Assembly: GCF_012489685.1 (NCBI RefSeq)
Contig: NC_080044.1
Location: 17,216,369-17,280,368 of the forward strand
Origin: Lotus japonicus
Taxonomy: Eukaryota; Streptophyta; Magnoliopsida; Fabales; Fabaceae
DNA length: 64,000 nucleotides
Reading direction: 5' to 3'
The position numbers were made by a program, and so were the translations under genes. The first letter of the stretch is position 1, and every line of letters begins with the position of its first letter. Positions 33,648 through 46,228 of the stretch are shown here, one piece after another. Under the pieces are notes generated by a model. It saw only the letters and a list, made by a program, of their open reading frames with translations. It was not told the origin of the DNA and did no database searches.

Positions 33648-33772
33648 CACCCTCTGGTTACATATATAAGTAAAAATAACTTTTTAGGTTCATTGATGTA
33701 ATGAATGTATCTAGTCATTACATGAATGAACCTAAAAAGTTATTTTTTGCTTATATATGTGATCGGATGGTG
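33648..33772. mobile_element. Small fold-back MITE
   Basis: The left arm (ACATATATAAGTAAAAATAA CTTTTTAGGTTCATT) and the right arm (AATGAACCTAAAAAGTTATT TTTTGCTTATATATGT) form an almost complete hairpin of about 125 bp. The outer ends are ACACCCTC and GATGGTGT. Confidence 0.75.
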
Positions 33773-33991
33773 TATTCGTTTATGTATTTATTAGATTCCA
33801 TATTCTAAATGTCTCTTCGTTAACAACTTCTTTTTCTCAATTATTTGCTCAAACCAGAGGATAAATTTATGAATTCAAATTAATTAAAATCAATTCAAAA
33901 CAAATCTTTATACATTGTTATATACAAATCGATCATCAAGTGGGACACCCTAATTTCTCGGTTATTTCCAATCAAATGATGTGAGTAATGT

Positions 33992-34511
33992 CCAACTACC
34001 ACAATGGGTGGCTACTGCCTAGGCAAAGGACGATGAAGATCAATGTTGATGCACGGTATCGACGGTATCAATGATGGGCTTTGGCATGGTGGTTAGAAAT
34101 TCGTGCAGACAGGTTCTAGTGTCTGCTTCGTCGAAGTGGTCGCTAGTGTCACTGAGTTCTCTTGTGGAAGCCATGGCTCTGCGGTGGTGTCTCCAAATAT
34201 CCATGAGCTTGAATTTCACAATGTTATGGTGGGAACTGGAAACCAACAGTTTGGTGATTGTAAATGTTTGGAAGAGGAGTGCTACGTTTTTTCTTATTTA
34301 GTTGTAGTTATTTCAGATTGTGTTTATGTTTCTTGTTTATTTCGTCATTTTGATTTGGTTCATGTTCGTCTGCGGACATTTTAGCCAAGTTTTCTGTTTT
34401 GCATTACAACTTTATAAGGATTGAAGAATATCCGTCCGGTTTGGATGAAGTTCTTTCTTCCACTATTTTGATAGTTGAGTAATAAAATCCTATTCTGCTG
34501 TAAAAAAAAAT
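33992..34511 (+). mobile_element. 5'-truncated LINE with RNase H domain, 520 bp
   Basis: A 13-bp target duplication ATGTGAGTAATGT flanks it (33979-33991, 34512-34524), and it ends in a poly-A run. Reading across frames gives KINVDA, GMVVRNSCRQVLVSASS KW, EAMALRWCL and VHVRL. This is the order of the plant RNase H-like (RVT_3) domain found at the C-terminus of plant LINE ORF2. Frameshifts and stops break it. The 3' tail TTTTGATAGTTGAGTAATAA precedes the poly-A. Confidence 0.85.
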
Positions 34512-34524
34512 ATGTGAGTAATGT

Positions 34525-34869
34525 GATTCAATAAACTGATGGCTACATGCATGTTTAAATAAGGTAATTGTTAAACGCACCCCCTGACATTTAATTCCAC
34601 CCCCTTACATATGTAAAATCTAAAAATGCCCTTGAATTTTTCTCCCTTCGCTACGCACTTTAAAGTGCGTGCGTGTTCTATAACGCACTTTAAAGTGCGT
34701 ACGTAGCTCTTGTGAAAGTAGACCGTTTGGGCTTTCTAAAAAGTGGTCATAAGCCTAAAACGGATAAAAGATGAGGGAGTTATGCCTGTTGCAAGTTAAG
34801 GAAAAAATTTTAAAGGGCATAACTTGTAACGGTCATAACTCCCTCATAACTTATTTCTCTTTGTTCTCA
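34525..34869. other. Palindrome-bearing spacer
   Basis: The perfect 18-bp palindrome ACGCACTTTAAAGTGCGT occurs twice (34653-34670 and 34683-34700). Next to it, GAGGGAGTTATG (34771-34782) and CATAACTCCCTC (34843-34854) form another inverted pair. It is possibly a degenerate fold-back element. No coding content is present. Confidence 0.7.
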
Positions 34870-37800
34870 AAAAAAAAATTCAAAATATAATATTTATTTT
34901 CCTAGTTTGGCCCTTAAGGAGTAGAGAATGAATTTTTGAACTTTTCAACATAATGGTGGGTGTAGTAACATGCTGAATTTATTAGTAGACACAGATTCAT
35001 TGAATCTACATTGAAAGGAATAAAGGTAAGTAATTGTCATTAACTATGTACTAAATTTGGGTTTCACGGGTTTTCAATTAGTTCCTTTAATACAATTTTG
35101 AAAAAGGAAATATAACTTATTAATTGATAACTAAAATTCAAATTTCAAATTTAAGATTTTAAGTAGTTTAAAACGTAATAAATGCATATATCCAAGAACA
35201 CTAATTTTTAGCACTATTTTGATAAACACGTACTAACATGCATAATTTATTAATAAATTTTTATTAAAATTTTTAAAAATGTATTTTTTAGTCAATAATA
35301 AATTAAAATGTTAAAAAAGGTAAGTTTTTTAGTCAATAATTAATAATTAATTTTTTAGTTGATAGATTTTTTGAATTCATTGCAGTCATAATATGAATTT
35401 TGAAATCATGAATTGTAAAAAATAAATGGGCGTAATTAAGGAATTAAAACTTATTTGGACTAATGATTTTTTTAAATAAATGACCGTTATTAATGCATTA
35501 AATTTGGAATCATTAATTTTTTTAAAAAATGATGAACTTTATGTTTGCTGAGCATTAATGTTGTAACTAATTGAAATTTTTACTTAGTATTATTGTGTAA
35601 TAAATTCCTTATTATTCAATTCAATTAAATGTCTGCTTTCAAGCTGTTAATACTCTCTCCATTTCAGAATAAATGTCCACTTAGAGATGAAGCACACATA
35701 TTAAGAAAGACAATTAATAATGTGTTAAGTTTTAAAAATATATTATTTGTTTTCCTAGTTTGCCCCTTAAGGAGTAGAGAATGAATTTCTGAACTTTTAA
35801 GCATAATTGTGGGTGTAGTAACATGCTAAATTTATTAGTAGACACAAAGTAAAGGTTTCTACATGGAAAGGAATAAAGGCAACTAATTGTCATTAACTTT
35901 GTACTAAATTAAGGTTTCACGAGTTTTCAATCGGTTTCTTTAATACAATTTTGAAAAAGTAAAATGCAACTCTTTATTGATAACTATAATTCAAATTTCA
36001 CATTTAGATTTTAGGTAGTTTAAAACGTAATAAATGCTTATATCCAAGCACGATAATTTTTAGCACTATTTTGATAAACACGCACTAACATGCATAATTT
36101 ATTAGTACACATTTATTACAATTTTAAAAAATGTAATTTTTTTAAGCCAATAATTAATTTATTTACTGAAAAATGTTTTTTACAATAATTAATAACTAAT
36201 TTTTTAGTTGATAGACTTTTGGAATTCAAATCAGTCATAATCAGTCATAATCTGAATTTTGGAATAATGAGTTGTAAAAAATAAATGTACGTAATTAAGG
36301 AATTAGAACTTACTTGGACTAATATTTTTTTTTAATAAATGACCATTATTAATACATTAAATTTGAAGTCATTAATTTTTTAAAAAATTGATGAAATTTA
36401 TGTTGGCTGAGCATTAAAGGTATGACTAATTGAATTTTTTTCACAGTATTTATGCGTAATAAATTCTCTATAATTTAATTTAATTAAATACATGCTTTCA
36501 AGCTGTTAACACTCTCTCCGTTTCAGATTAAGTGTCCACTTAGAGAAGATGCACACATATTAAGAAGTGATATTAATAATCTTAAGTTTTAAAAATATAT
36601 TATTTATTTTCCATAGTTTGGCCCTTAAGGAGAAGAGAATGAATTTCTGAACTTTTCAGCATAATGGTGGGCGTAGTAACATGCTGAATTTATTAGTAGA
36701 CACAAATTAAAGGTTTCTACATTGAAAGGAATAAAGGTAAGTAATTTTCATTAACTTTGTACTAAATTAGGGTTTCACGGGTTTTCAATCGGTTCCTTTA
36801 ATACAATTTTGGAAAAAAAAATCACTATTTATTGATAACTATAATTCAAATTTCAAATTTATGATTTTAAGTAGTTTAAAACGTAAAAAAATGCATATAT
36901 CCAAGCACGCTAATTTTTAGTACTATTTTGATAAACACGCCCTAACATGCATAATTTACTATAACATATTTATTAAAATTTTCAAAAAGAATTTTTTAGC
37001 TAATAATTAACTAAATTATTGACCAAGGTCAGTTTTTTTAGTCAATAATTAATAACTAATTTTTTACTTGATAGACGTTTTGAATTCATTGCTGTCATAA
37101 TATATTGTTGTCATAATATTAATTCTGGAATCATGAATTTAAAAAACTAAATGGATGTAATTAAGGAATTAAAACTTATTTGGATTTTCCGATGAAGCAA
37201 AAAAAAAAACTTATTTGGACTAATGATATTTTTTAAATAAATGATTGTTATTAATGCATTAAATTTGGAGTCATTAATTTTTTAAAAAATTGATAAACTT
37301 TATGTTGGCTGAGCTTTAATGGTATAACTAAATGAAATTTTTTCTTAGTATAAATGTGTAATATATTTCTCATAATTTAATTCAATTAAATACCTCCTTT
37401 CAAGCTGTTAATATTCCATTCGTATCAGAATAAGTATTCACTTAGAGAAGATGCAAACATATTTAAGAAGTGCAATTAATAATGTTAACTTTTAAAAATA
37501 TATTATTTGTTTTTCTATTTATTGATAACTTTTATTCAAATTTCAAATTTAAGATTTTAAGTATTTTGAAACGTAATAAATGCATAAATCCAAGCACGCT
37601 TATTTGTAGCACTATTTTGATAAACACGCACTAACATGCATAATTTATTAAAATTAAAAAAAAAAATTTAGCCAATGATTAATTGAATTATTGAAAAATG
37701 ATTAATAACTAATATTTTAGTTGATAGACTTTTTGAATTCATTGCAGTCATAATCTGAATTTTGGAATAATGAATTGTAAAAAATAAACGGACGTAATTA

Positions 37801-38939
37801 AGGAAATAAAACTTACTTGGACTAATATTTTTTTAAATAAATGACCGTTATTAATGCATTAAATTTGAAGTCATGAATTTTTTATAAAATTGATGAACTT
37901 TATGTTGGCCGAGCATTAATGGTATAACTAATTGAATTTTTTACATATTATTAATGCGTAATAAATTCTTTATAATTTAATTCCATTAAATGCCTACTTT
38001 CAAGCTGGTAACACTCTCTCAGTTTCAGCATTAAGTGTCAACTTTGAGAAGATGCACACATATTAAGAAATGCAATTAATAATGTAAAGTTTTAAAAATA
38101 TATTATTTGTTTTCCTAGTTTGGCCTTAAGGAGAAGAGAATGAATTTCTGAACTTTTCAGCATAATTGTGGGTGTAGTAACATGCTGATTTTATTATTAG
38201 ACACAAATTTAAGGTTTCTACATGGAAATGAATAAAGGTAAGTAATTATCATTAACTGTATTAAATTAGGGTTTCACTGGTTTTTAATCGGTTCCTTAAA
38301 TACAAATTTGAAAAAGTAATTGCAATTGTTTATTGATAACTATAATTTAAATTTAAATATTAAGATTTTAATTAGTTTAAAACATAATTAATGCATATAA
38401 TCTAACACGCTGATTTATAGCATTATTTTGATAAACACGTGCTAACATGCATAATTTATAAGTAAACATTTATTAAAATTTTAAAAAAGGTATTATTTAT
38501 CAATGATTAATAATTAACTTTGTAGTTGATAGACTTTTTGAATTCATTGCAGTCATAACATGAATTTTGGAATCAAGAATTGTAAAAAATAAATGGATGT
38601 AATTAAGGAATTAAAACTTATTTGGACTAATGATTATTTTAAAATAAATGACTGTTATTAATGCATTAAATTTGGAGTCATTAATTTTTTAAAAAATTGA
38701 TGAGCTTTATGTTGGCTGAGCAGTAATGGTATAACTAATTGAAATTTTTACTTAGTATTCCCTCTGGTCCTATTTATAAGCAACAACAAAAAATCACATA
38801 GTTTAAGAAATGTAGTAAAACAAGATAAAATGCATTAAATTTGTCTTAAATCAAAATAAAAATTCAAAATTACCCTTTGTTATTAGCGTTGGAAAGTGGG
38901 AAAGAGAGAGAATAATTAATGAGACACATTTTACAAGTT

Positions 38940-39086
38940 TTTTTTGAAAAATAAATGAATGTTATTAATATAAGAAGTCTGAGCCAAAAGTAACTTCATA
39001 CAAGAACAGCGTACAATACGATCTGAGCCTAAAACAAGACGACCAAACTACACCTTGCTCTGAGGAAAATAAACTCACCACCAACC
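38940..39086 (-). mobile_element. 5'-truncated LINE 3' tail, 147 bp
   Basis: A perfect 15-bp target duplication CACATTTTACAAGTT lies at 38925-38939 and 39087-39101. On the minus strand the insert ends in AACATTCATTTATTTTTCAA plus A's, a common plant L1 3' tail. Confidence 0.82.
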
Positions 39087-39207
39087 CACATTTTACAAGT
39101 TAGAATTAATAAGGGCATAATTGGAAAAAATTAATTAATATAGCTCAAACTTCTATTTGGTTCTTATAAAAAGGACCAATATTTTTCTTCTCTTTCATAC
39201 TTTTTTT

Positions 39208-39405
39208 TTTGAAAGAAAAAGGAGAATTATATATATAACAAAAGATGATTAGTACACCAAAAAGCTAAACAAAGCTCACTATACCCATCCCCCCAAAAAA
39301 TAACCAATAAAACCCAAAAGATCCTAAGCCAACAAGGGTAGACAAAAACACCAAAAAGAGCCCCGGGCAAGCCAACAAGCACCCTCTAATCACCACTAAC
39401 TAAAT
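39208..39405 (-). mobile_element. Possible second truncated retro-insert
   Basis: A T-rich run (TTTTTTTTTTTGAAAG) opens a segment unlike the MITE. Its complement resembles another LINE tail (AATTCTCCTTTTTCTTTC plus A's). The target duplication is unclear. Confidence 0.4.
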
Positions 39406-40020
39406 AGGACTGGAGGGAGTATTAATGTGTAATAAATTTCTTATGATTCAATTGAATTAAATACCTCTGTCAAGCTGTTAATACTCCATCTGTATCAGAA
39501 TAAGTGTTCACTTAGAGAAGATGCAGACATATTTAAGAAGTGCAATTAATAATGTTAACTTTTAAAAATATGTTATTTGTTTTCCTAATTTGGTCCTTAA
39601 GGAGTAGAGAATGAATGTTTGAACTTTTTAACATAATGGTGGGTGTAGTAACATGCTGAATTTATTAGTAGACACAGATTTAAGGAGTCTGCATTGAAAG
39701 GAATAAAGGTAATTAATTATCATTAACTTTGTACTAAATTAGGGTTTCACGGGTTTTCAATCGGTTACTTTAATACAGTTTTGAAAAAGCAAATATAACT
39801 ATTTATTGATAACTATTATTCAAATTTCAAATTTAAGATTTTAAGTATTTTAAAACGTAATAAATGCATAATTCCAAGCACACTAATTTTTAGCACTATT
39901 TTGATAAACACGCACTAACATGCATAATTTATTAGTACACATTTATTTTAAAACCAATGATTAATTGAATTATTGAAAAATGTAAGTTTTTTTAGTCAAT
40001 AATTAATAACTAAGTTTTTA

Positions 40021-40275
40021 CTCCCTCCGTTCCTAAATATAAGTCCATTTTACCTAATTCTCTTAGATTAAGAAAAGTATGTACAAGCAATAAATTTGTA
40101 ATAGAATTTATTCACTTTCCATGATTACCCTTATTTAAATTCTTATAAATTTCTCTCTCCAAGTTATTATTTCAAAATCTCATTATCTCTTTCAAATTAG
40201 ATATGAGGATAGTTTTGGCAAAAAAATAATTAATGCTCCATTGATATTGTAAATGAACTTATATTTAGGAACAAG
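40021..40275. mobile_element. Stowaway MITE, right end missing
   Basis: The left end is CTCCCTCCGTTCCTAAATAT and the complementary right arm ATATTTAGGAAC stops short of the expected CGGAGGGAG. The LINE begins there, so the LINE probably inserted into this MITE. Confidence 0.7.
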
Positions 40276-40374
40276 AAAAACACTAAAAAATGGCCTTATA
40301 AAGGCTAACATATCCTGATGTTAAGACTCAAAAAGTATTGAAGAGAGAGAAACTCCTCCTTCTCTCTAGGAAGC

Positions 40375-43300
40375 ATGGAAGGCCATAACCGCCGTTATGG
40401 TGCAGCGGTGCGGGGAACCCCCGCTTACTTCGATAGGGGCATGCACAGGAATCACAAACAGAAGGAGCAGAAATCCTTTGGTCATACTACGCTGTTTGTG
40501 GATGGCCTTATGGAGGAGACTACATATCGTCATGTAGTAAAACTGTTCTCCAAAAAGGGCAGAGTTACTGGAGCCTTTGTTCAGCAGACTAGAAGGCGAA
40601 ATCGTGCTTACAAATTTGGCTTTGTAAGGATGTCTACAGAGAAAGAGGCCTTTGACGCCGTCAAAAGTCTCAATGGTACGCTACTACTCGGACGGCGTAT
40701 ATGGATCGAGAAAGCAAGGAACTCCATGCCAACTAATGGAGAAAGACCAGTCTCCTCCATGATCATACCAAGCAAGCCGGGACCCAGAACCAAGATAAGA
40801 AGACCTGGAGGGAGGTACCTAAGTTGAAGTCTATTCCATCTCCATACGAATGCCAATTTCGAACTTCAGAGGAAGAAATGGAACAGCTAGGGGCTTGGGC
40901 CATCAGAACGGTTAGAGGTCATCAAAGTGTGGATGCGATACGAGAATTTCTCTTGGCAAAGGGACTCAGCAACATTAAGGTGGCCTCCCTGAGAGCTAAA
41001 GAGATGGTATTGTCCTTTGATAATCGAGGGGAGATGCTAAAGGCACTAGAAAATGCCAGACTGCGGACCAAATTCGAGACAATCTCTCATGCCTCACAAT
41101 CCTCAGTTCCGACAAGGCATTTCTTGTGAGTGAAAATGAAGAATGTACCTATGGGTGCAAGGAATGAGAGATTCTTTCGCTCCATAGTCGGGGTTTTTGG
41201 GTCCTCTGTGAGATGTGATGAGGACACTATCAACAAATCCCGATTCGATGTAGCGAGGATACTCATCTCCTCCTCCACCCCTAACTTCTCCGTAAGATCG
41301 ATGGACGTTTTGATAAATGAGGTGGCGACGAAGATTTGGATGGAGGAAGATTCCTCTTTTGAAGAAGGAGTCCCTAACCCGACGATGACTCATGGTGAAT
41401 CAACGATCTCAGGCTTTACGTCGTCTTCTGATGTGATTGGTTCAATTATAGACTCTTCCATGGTGTCTGAATCGGAGAATTCAGGGGAGTGCTCCGGGAG
41501 TAGTGATCAGGGCGGCGGTGCCTAGGGCTGAGCATCGGGCGGGTTCGGGCGGGTTCGGGTGTAACGTATCGGGTTTGGGCGGTTTGAAACTAAATTATTC
41601 AACATCGATTCCGCCCGTGGATGATCTCGGGTGTGTCGGGTCCGGGTAATCCGGGTTGTCGGGTGTCTCGGGTGGGTTGGGGCGGGTTCACCACCACTAA
41701 ACGGAGAATATGAACCAGAAAAAAGAGAAAGGAAAATATGTGAACTGTGAAGAATTATGGAACAGAGTTATTCAAACAATTAGATACATGGAGATCAACT
41801 AAAGAAAAAATACATAGAAGATCATCAACTAAAACAAAACACAGAGATAGAACCAATCTGTTCAGATCCACCGCTCCACAACTTCAGCCTTCAGGTCCAT
41901 CGCGTGCGTGCCTATCTACACCCAACAGAGACGAACAAGGAGAGAATGTGTGGAGGCACGATTGGGAGTCAAAATCTTCAATTCAAGAGAAGGAAGTGAC
42001 CCAATGAGAAATGGTGGGAGGATGCTGTGTTATTGTAACATGCGGGTAAAGAAATGTAAAATGGAGGTTGTAGAAAGTGAAAGGAACAAGAGCGCAGAGG
42101 AGAAGAGCTGTTGGAAATATGATGGAGGTAGAAGAATGGGTATGATGGAGAACTTCGTTCATGAATGGGTGAATAAGTTTTGCTTTTAGATAAATATTTT
42201 AATAGATTTCTTTCATTTTAATTCTTTTACATTAAAAAAAAAAAGATAAAGTAAACATGCAATCATGACAATGAGTGATGGATTGGAAATATAATAGTAA
42301 TAGATGTGTATGCAGTGTGCGCCTGTGCTACTACCTACTAGTCCTATGTGATAGAGACAGATGATAAAAAGTAAACTTTGAATATATAATAAAACCACAA
42401 GCTCGAGGCAATTTTTGACAGTGAGTATGTAAAATCGGGTGGGTTTGGGTTCCGATGAAATTGAAACTTCCAACCCGCACCCGACCTGTGTCACCCGTTT
42501 CAGACTATTTTTCCTTTTTGCCTTACCCGCCTAACCGACCCGGTCCGACCCATTGCTTCTTTTTTGTTCGGTTATGTCGGTTTTGGGTCGGGTCAGATCA
42601 ATTTGCTCAGCCCTAGCGGTGCCCATGAAGTGACTGGAAACGTAGAAGTCAACCCTAACAAAAGCATCATTGTACAGAGGCACAACCTTCTGATCAACCT
42701 GAAATTCCTTGTTTCGCATTAGATTGTTGCAATGAATTCAAATTCAAACACAATCTAAGCATGGGCCCCTCCCTGGGTTGGGAGAGAGATACAGTTTCAC
42801 TTTATTGGAGGGGTAACTGTATCGTCAAAATGGCAACTGGAGGCATTTGCATCGGGATCGAGACTGTACTCGTAAACTCTAACGTTGTGAGTGCTATTAA
42901 AAATGTCATGAGGTCAAGGACTGGGAATTTTGAGCCCCTGCCAATTCAATTAGGTCAAAGACTGCTTCTCCACTCTTTTGACCTAGTACAGCCACAACCT
43001 ATGCAAAACTTCAGGCAAAGATTGGGTTTGGATCAATGTGATTTGGACTTAGGATTATGCATTGGGCCTTCTCTGGCCCAACCAATTGAAGACAATCTAC
43101 AAACGGCTTGCTTGCCACAGGTGCAGGGCCTTGACTTTGAAATAGGTTCTGACTACCCGGAACAGAACCCGGCCCTAGACCTAGTGGAGATTGAAGTCCA
43201 AAGCACGAATTTCCCTTTTGTGACAAGCGGTCCAGCAGTCTCCGGAAGTGGGGGCTTATCTTTGAATCTTCAAAATTCACCACCTGCTCCCCAAGCCCCA

Positions 43301-43582
43301 ACCCTGCCTAAACGTGGTCGAGGAAGACCTCGGAAAGTCCCACGTAGGAGAGGTGCGCCGTCCAATGCTTCGTCGGTAGCTGATGCAGCGATTCCGGCTA
43401 CCATCGACGAGGAGTCACCCGATCTCCAAGAAGTCCCCATAGTCTCCTCCTTTCAAGCTATTCCCAACCGTGCCAGAAGATTCTTGGAAATAGGATTAAG
43501 CGTGGGAGTAATTTTAGAGTGTTCTGAAGAAGTTGCAATCGAAACCTTGGTAGAGCAGATAAGCTCCCCCAAATCTCTTTGA
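40375..43582 (+). pseudogene. LINE ORF1 (RNA-binding protein), disrupted
   Basis: From the ATG at 40375 the N-terminus holds an RRM: RNP2-like TLFVDGL at about residue 40 and RNP1-like YKFGFVRM at about residue 78. ORF1 of plant L1 elements binds the element RNA as part of the retrotransposition particle; RRM-bearing versions form a distinct plant group. The frame shifts at about 40825. A TGA at 41127-41129 interrupts the following domain (RNERFFRSIVGVFG, NKSRFDVARIL), and the hAT element interrupts it at 41523. After the insertion, frame 42761-43582 holds an AT-hook-like basic motif (KRGRGRPRKVPRRR). ORF1 ends at 43580-43582. Confidence 0.8.
41523..42615. mobile_element. Non-autonomous hAT element, 1,093 bp
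   Basis: Perfect 12-bp inverted ends TAGGGCTGAGCA / TGCTCAGCCCTA and a perfect 8-bp target duplication GCGGTGCC (41515-41522, 42616-42623) identify a hAT element inserted in LINE ORF1. The sub-terminal regions are full of CGGGTTCGGG-type repeats in opposite orientations, as common in plant hAT ends. No transposase domain is recognised inside. Confidence 0.93.
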
Positions 43583-46226
43583 TGGGAAGAAAATGGGTCT
43601 CATGGAACGTCCGGGGAATGGGAACCTCAACAAAGAGAGAGGTGATGAAACAGGTTTTTGATAGAGTTAAACCAGAATTGATCCTTCTTCAAGAGTAAAA
43701 AATTACAGAGGAGAGAGTCGATATTTTGCAAAGTTGGGCGAGATCCATCAAGTTTGAATGCGAATTCGTGTTTTTGGAAGGGGCTTCAGGTGGCCTTGTC
43801 ACTCTATGGAATGGCTCTTCTCTACAGCTACAGAGTGTCAACAAAAATCACAGGTTTCTTTACACAGTGTTTCAAACTTTCATTAGCAATGTTAACATTC
43901 TGGTGGGGAACGTGTTTGGTCCTAATGCAGAGGTTCACAGAGAGGATTTCTTCTCAGGATTGAGATTAGGGTTGGCTGATGCTCCAGAAATAATTATCAT
44001 AGGGGGCAATTTCAATACTATTCTAAATGATGGTGAAAGAAAAGGGTTAGGCGCGGATAGCTCCGGTGATCCGATTTTCAAAACCTTTGTTGAAAGCTTC
44101 TTTCTCCTAGATCTGCCGCTGTTAGGTGGAGACTTCACTTGGTATAGCACTAGAAATGGTGGCCTTTGGAGCAAGTTGGACCGATGGCTAATGAATGAGG
44201 AGGCCCTTTTATATTTCAATGGAGCTAGTCAGTTTGCAGAGGACTGGGGAATATCTGACCACATGGGGATTACTTTATCCTGGGGAACTAGAGACTTTGG
44301 CCCCAAGCCCTTCTGTTTCTACAATTTTTGGCTCATGGAAGCAGGCTTTAAACAGTTGATAGAAGAGTGGTGGGGTTCATTGATTGTTGAGGGATGGGCA
44401 GGGTATGTAATCCTTCAGAAATTAAAAGGCTTAAAGGAGAAGATAAAAGCATGGAAGAAAAATAGAGGCCCTTGGGGTTCTGCAAAAATCAAGCTACTGG
44501 AGGATGAACTCAAAGAGGCTCTATCACGCATGGAAACAGAAGGAGTGGATCAGGAGTCCAGGAAAGCGAGGCTGGAAATTCTGAACAAACTATGGCCTGA
44601 ATACATAAGTGAGGAAAGGATGTGGCTCCAAAAGTCTCGAGTACGATGGCTAAAAGAAGGCGATAGGAACACGAGTTGTTTCCACAAAATGTGCAAAGTT
44701 CGTCAGTCTCGGCGGAATATTGGCCACCTTCAATTTAACGGAGAAGCCTTGGAAGAGCCGAGGGCCATTAAAGAAGCCGTTTTTAACCACTTCCAATCCT
44801 TTTTTAAAAGGGGGAGGAGGTTCAATGCAAGATTGGCTTGTAGCAATCTGCCTAAATTATCTGCTGCTCTTAAAAATCGTCTGGAAGAACCATTCACCGA
44901 GGCAGAAATTTGGGAATCCCTTAAATCGTGTGAGAGTAATCACGCACCAGGTCCTAACAGTTTCAACATGGTCTTTTTCAAAGAATTCTGGAGTCTGGTA
45001 AAACAAGATATATTCAAAGTATTTCAGGAATTTTTCTCCCATGGAAAACTTGTGAGAGGTTTGAACACAGCTTTCATCGCTCTTATTCCAAAGACACAGG
45101 AGCCAGCTTCCGTCTCAGATTTTCGACCAATAAGCCTGATTGGTAGTATTTATAAGCTCCTAGCTAAGGTGTTGGCAAATAGAGTCCAAGGTATCATGCC
45201 ACTTATTTTGACTCCGAACCAATTCGCATTCACACATGGCCGCCAAATTACAGATTGCATTCTTGTGGCAAATGAAGTTGTTGATTCGATGAGGAAGCGC
45301 AGGGAAGGTGGTCTTCTCCTTAAGCTGGATTTTGCAAAGGCCTACGACAACATCGAATGAGATTTCTTATTGAACCAGCTGGCTGAGATGGGTTGGACAG
45401 AGGTGGATTTGGTGGGTTCAAGCATGCATATCCTCTGCTTCTCTGGCTATCCTTGTTAATGGATCACTTACTGATTTCTTCAAAATTGAGAAAGGGCTCC
45501 TTCAGGGGGACCTTTTATCCCCACTTTTATTCAATATATGTGTGAATGTCCTATCATGTATGCTCAACCAAACCTTGGAAGGGGATCAGCCATGTGGTAT
45601 TAAGTTGGGAGATGACTTAATAATCAATCATCTCCAATTTGTTGACGATACTCTCATTTTTTGTGAGAAGGATAGTAGGCAATTGGAGAGGTTGGGGGGG
45701 TATCGTGGAGATGTTTTTGGCTATTTCTGGCCTCAAAATTAATTACGCCAAATCATTTCCTATGGGTTGTAATGTGACAAACGATGAATTAGTCAGATTG
45801 GCAGCTCTTCTGGATGTGGAAGTTGGCACGCTCCCCATCCATTACCTAGGAGCTCCTCCAGGAGGGAATCCAAAAAAGAGGGCTTTTTAGTCACCTGTTC
45901 TGGAGCGGCTGAGAATCAAACTGCAATCCTGGGATTCCAGATTTCTATCTCTTGCTGGAAGACTGACTCTGCTCAAATCAGTCCTAAGTGTGATACCAGT
46001 CTTTACTATGTCGGTATTTTTGGCTCCAGTTGGAGTGGTTGGGGACATTGAGAAATTGATGCGTGCTTTTCTATGGGGTAATTGTTCTGGAGTCAAAAAG
46101 ATCAATTGGATCTCCTGGGAACAAATATGCAAAAACTCCAAACTGGGAGGTCTCGACTTGGGCTTTTTGGGGTGGAGGAACAGAGCTTTACTACTTAAAT
46201 GGCTATGGAGGTTTGGAAATGAAAAA
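43582..46226 (+). pseudogene. LINE ORF2 (endonuclease/reverse transcriptase), disrupted and 3'-truncated
   Basis: The ATG at 43582 overlaps the ORF1 stop (TGATG). The endonuclease begins WVSWNVRGMG, but codon 39 is TAA (43696-43698), just after LLQE. A later endonuclease motif reads IGGNFNTI where catalytic GDFN is expected, while SDH is kept. RT blocks follow: DFRPISLIGSIYKLLAKVLA, TPNQFAFTHGRQI and LLKLDFAKAYDNIE. A TGA replaces the next codon (45358-45360). Frameshifts then separate GLLQGDLLSPLLFN and FVDDTLIF (Val for the usual Ala). The Sirevirus insertion removes the end. The decay shows that this copy is inactive. Confidence 0.88.
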
Positions 46227-46228
46227 CA

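Larger units (their letters stand above)
38758..39419. mobile_element. Stowaway-like MITE with internal retro-insertions
   Basis: The ends TTCCCTCTGGTCCTATTTAT and AAATAGGACTGGAGGGAG are flanked by TA. Other repeat units read uninterrupted across this site (CTTAGTATTA), which confirms an insertion into unit five. It is longer than its relatives because LINE tails inserted into it. Confidence 0.8.
34870..40019 (+). repeat. Tandem array of a roughly 860-bp AT-rich repeat (about six units)
   Basis: The anchor CCTTAAGGAG(T/A)AGAGAATGAA recurs near 34912, 35765, 36623, 38124 and 39594. Other landmarks keep the same order in each unit, for example TTGATAAACACG, TTGAATTCATTGC, CATGCATAATTTA and CAAGCTGTTAA. 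Unit spacing is about 850-880 bp. The fourth unit (about 37480-38095) lacks about 240 bp including the anchor. The fifth carries a 662-bp MITE, and the last is cut by a Stowaway. Units are substantially diverged by point changes and small indels, so the array is not recent. No conserved frame is present. Confidence 0.85.
40276..46228 (+). mobile_element. L1-type LINE (RRM-ORF1 class), interrupted by hAT and Sirevirus
   Basis: This non-LTR element has a short leader, a broken ORF1 with an RRM, and a broken ORF2 with endonuclease and reverse transcriptase. A 1,093-bp hAT element splits ORF1. The sequence stops abruptly at the Sirevirus LTR at 46229, so the RT C-terminus, any RNase H, and the poly-A should lie beyond the right edge of the window. 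It cannot be mobile by itself. Confidence 0.85.

Noticed and set aside
45630..45665. FVDD read as a functional reverse-transcriptase variant
   Set aside because: The surrounding ORF2 has stops and frameshifts, so the variant is most likely neutral decay.
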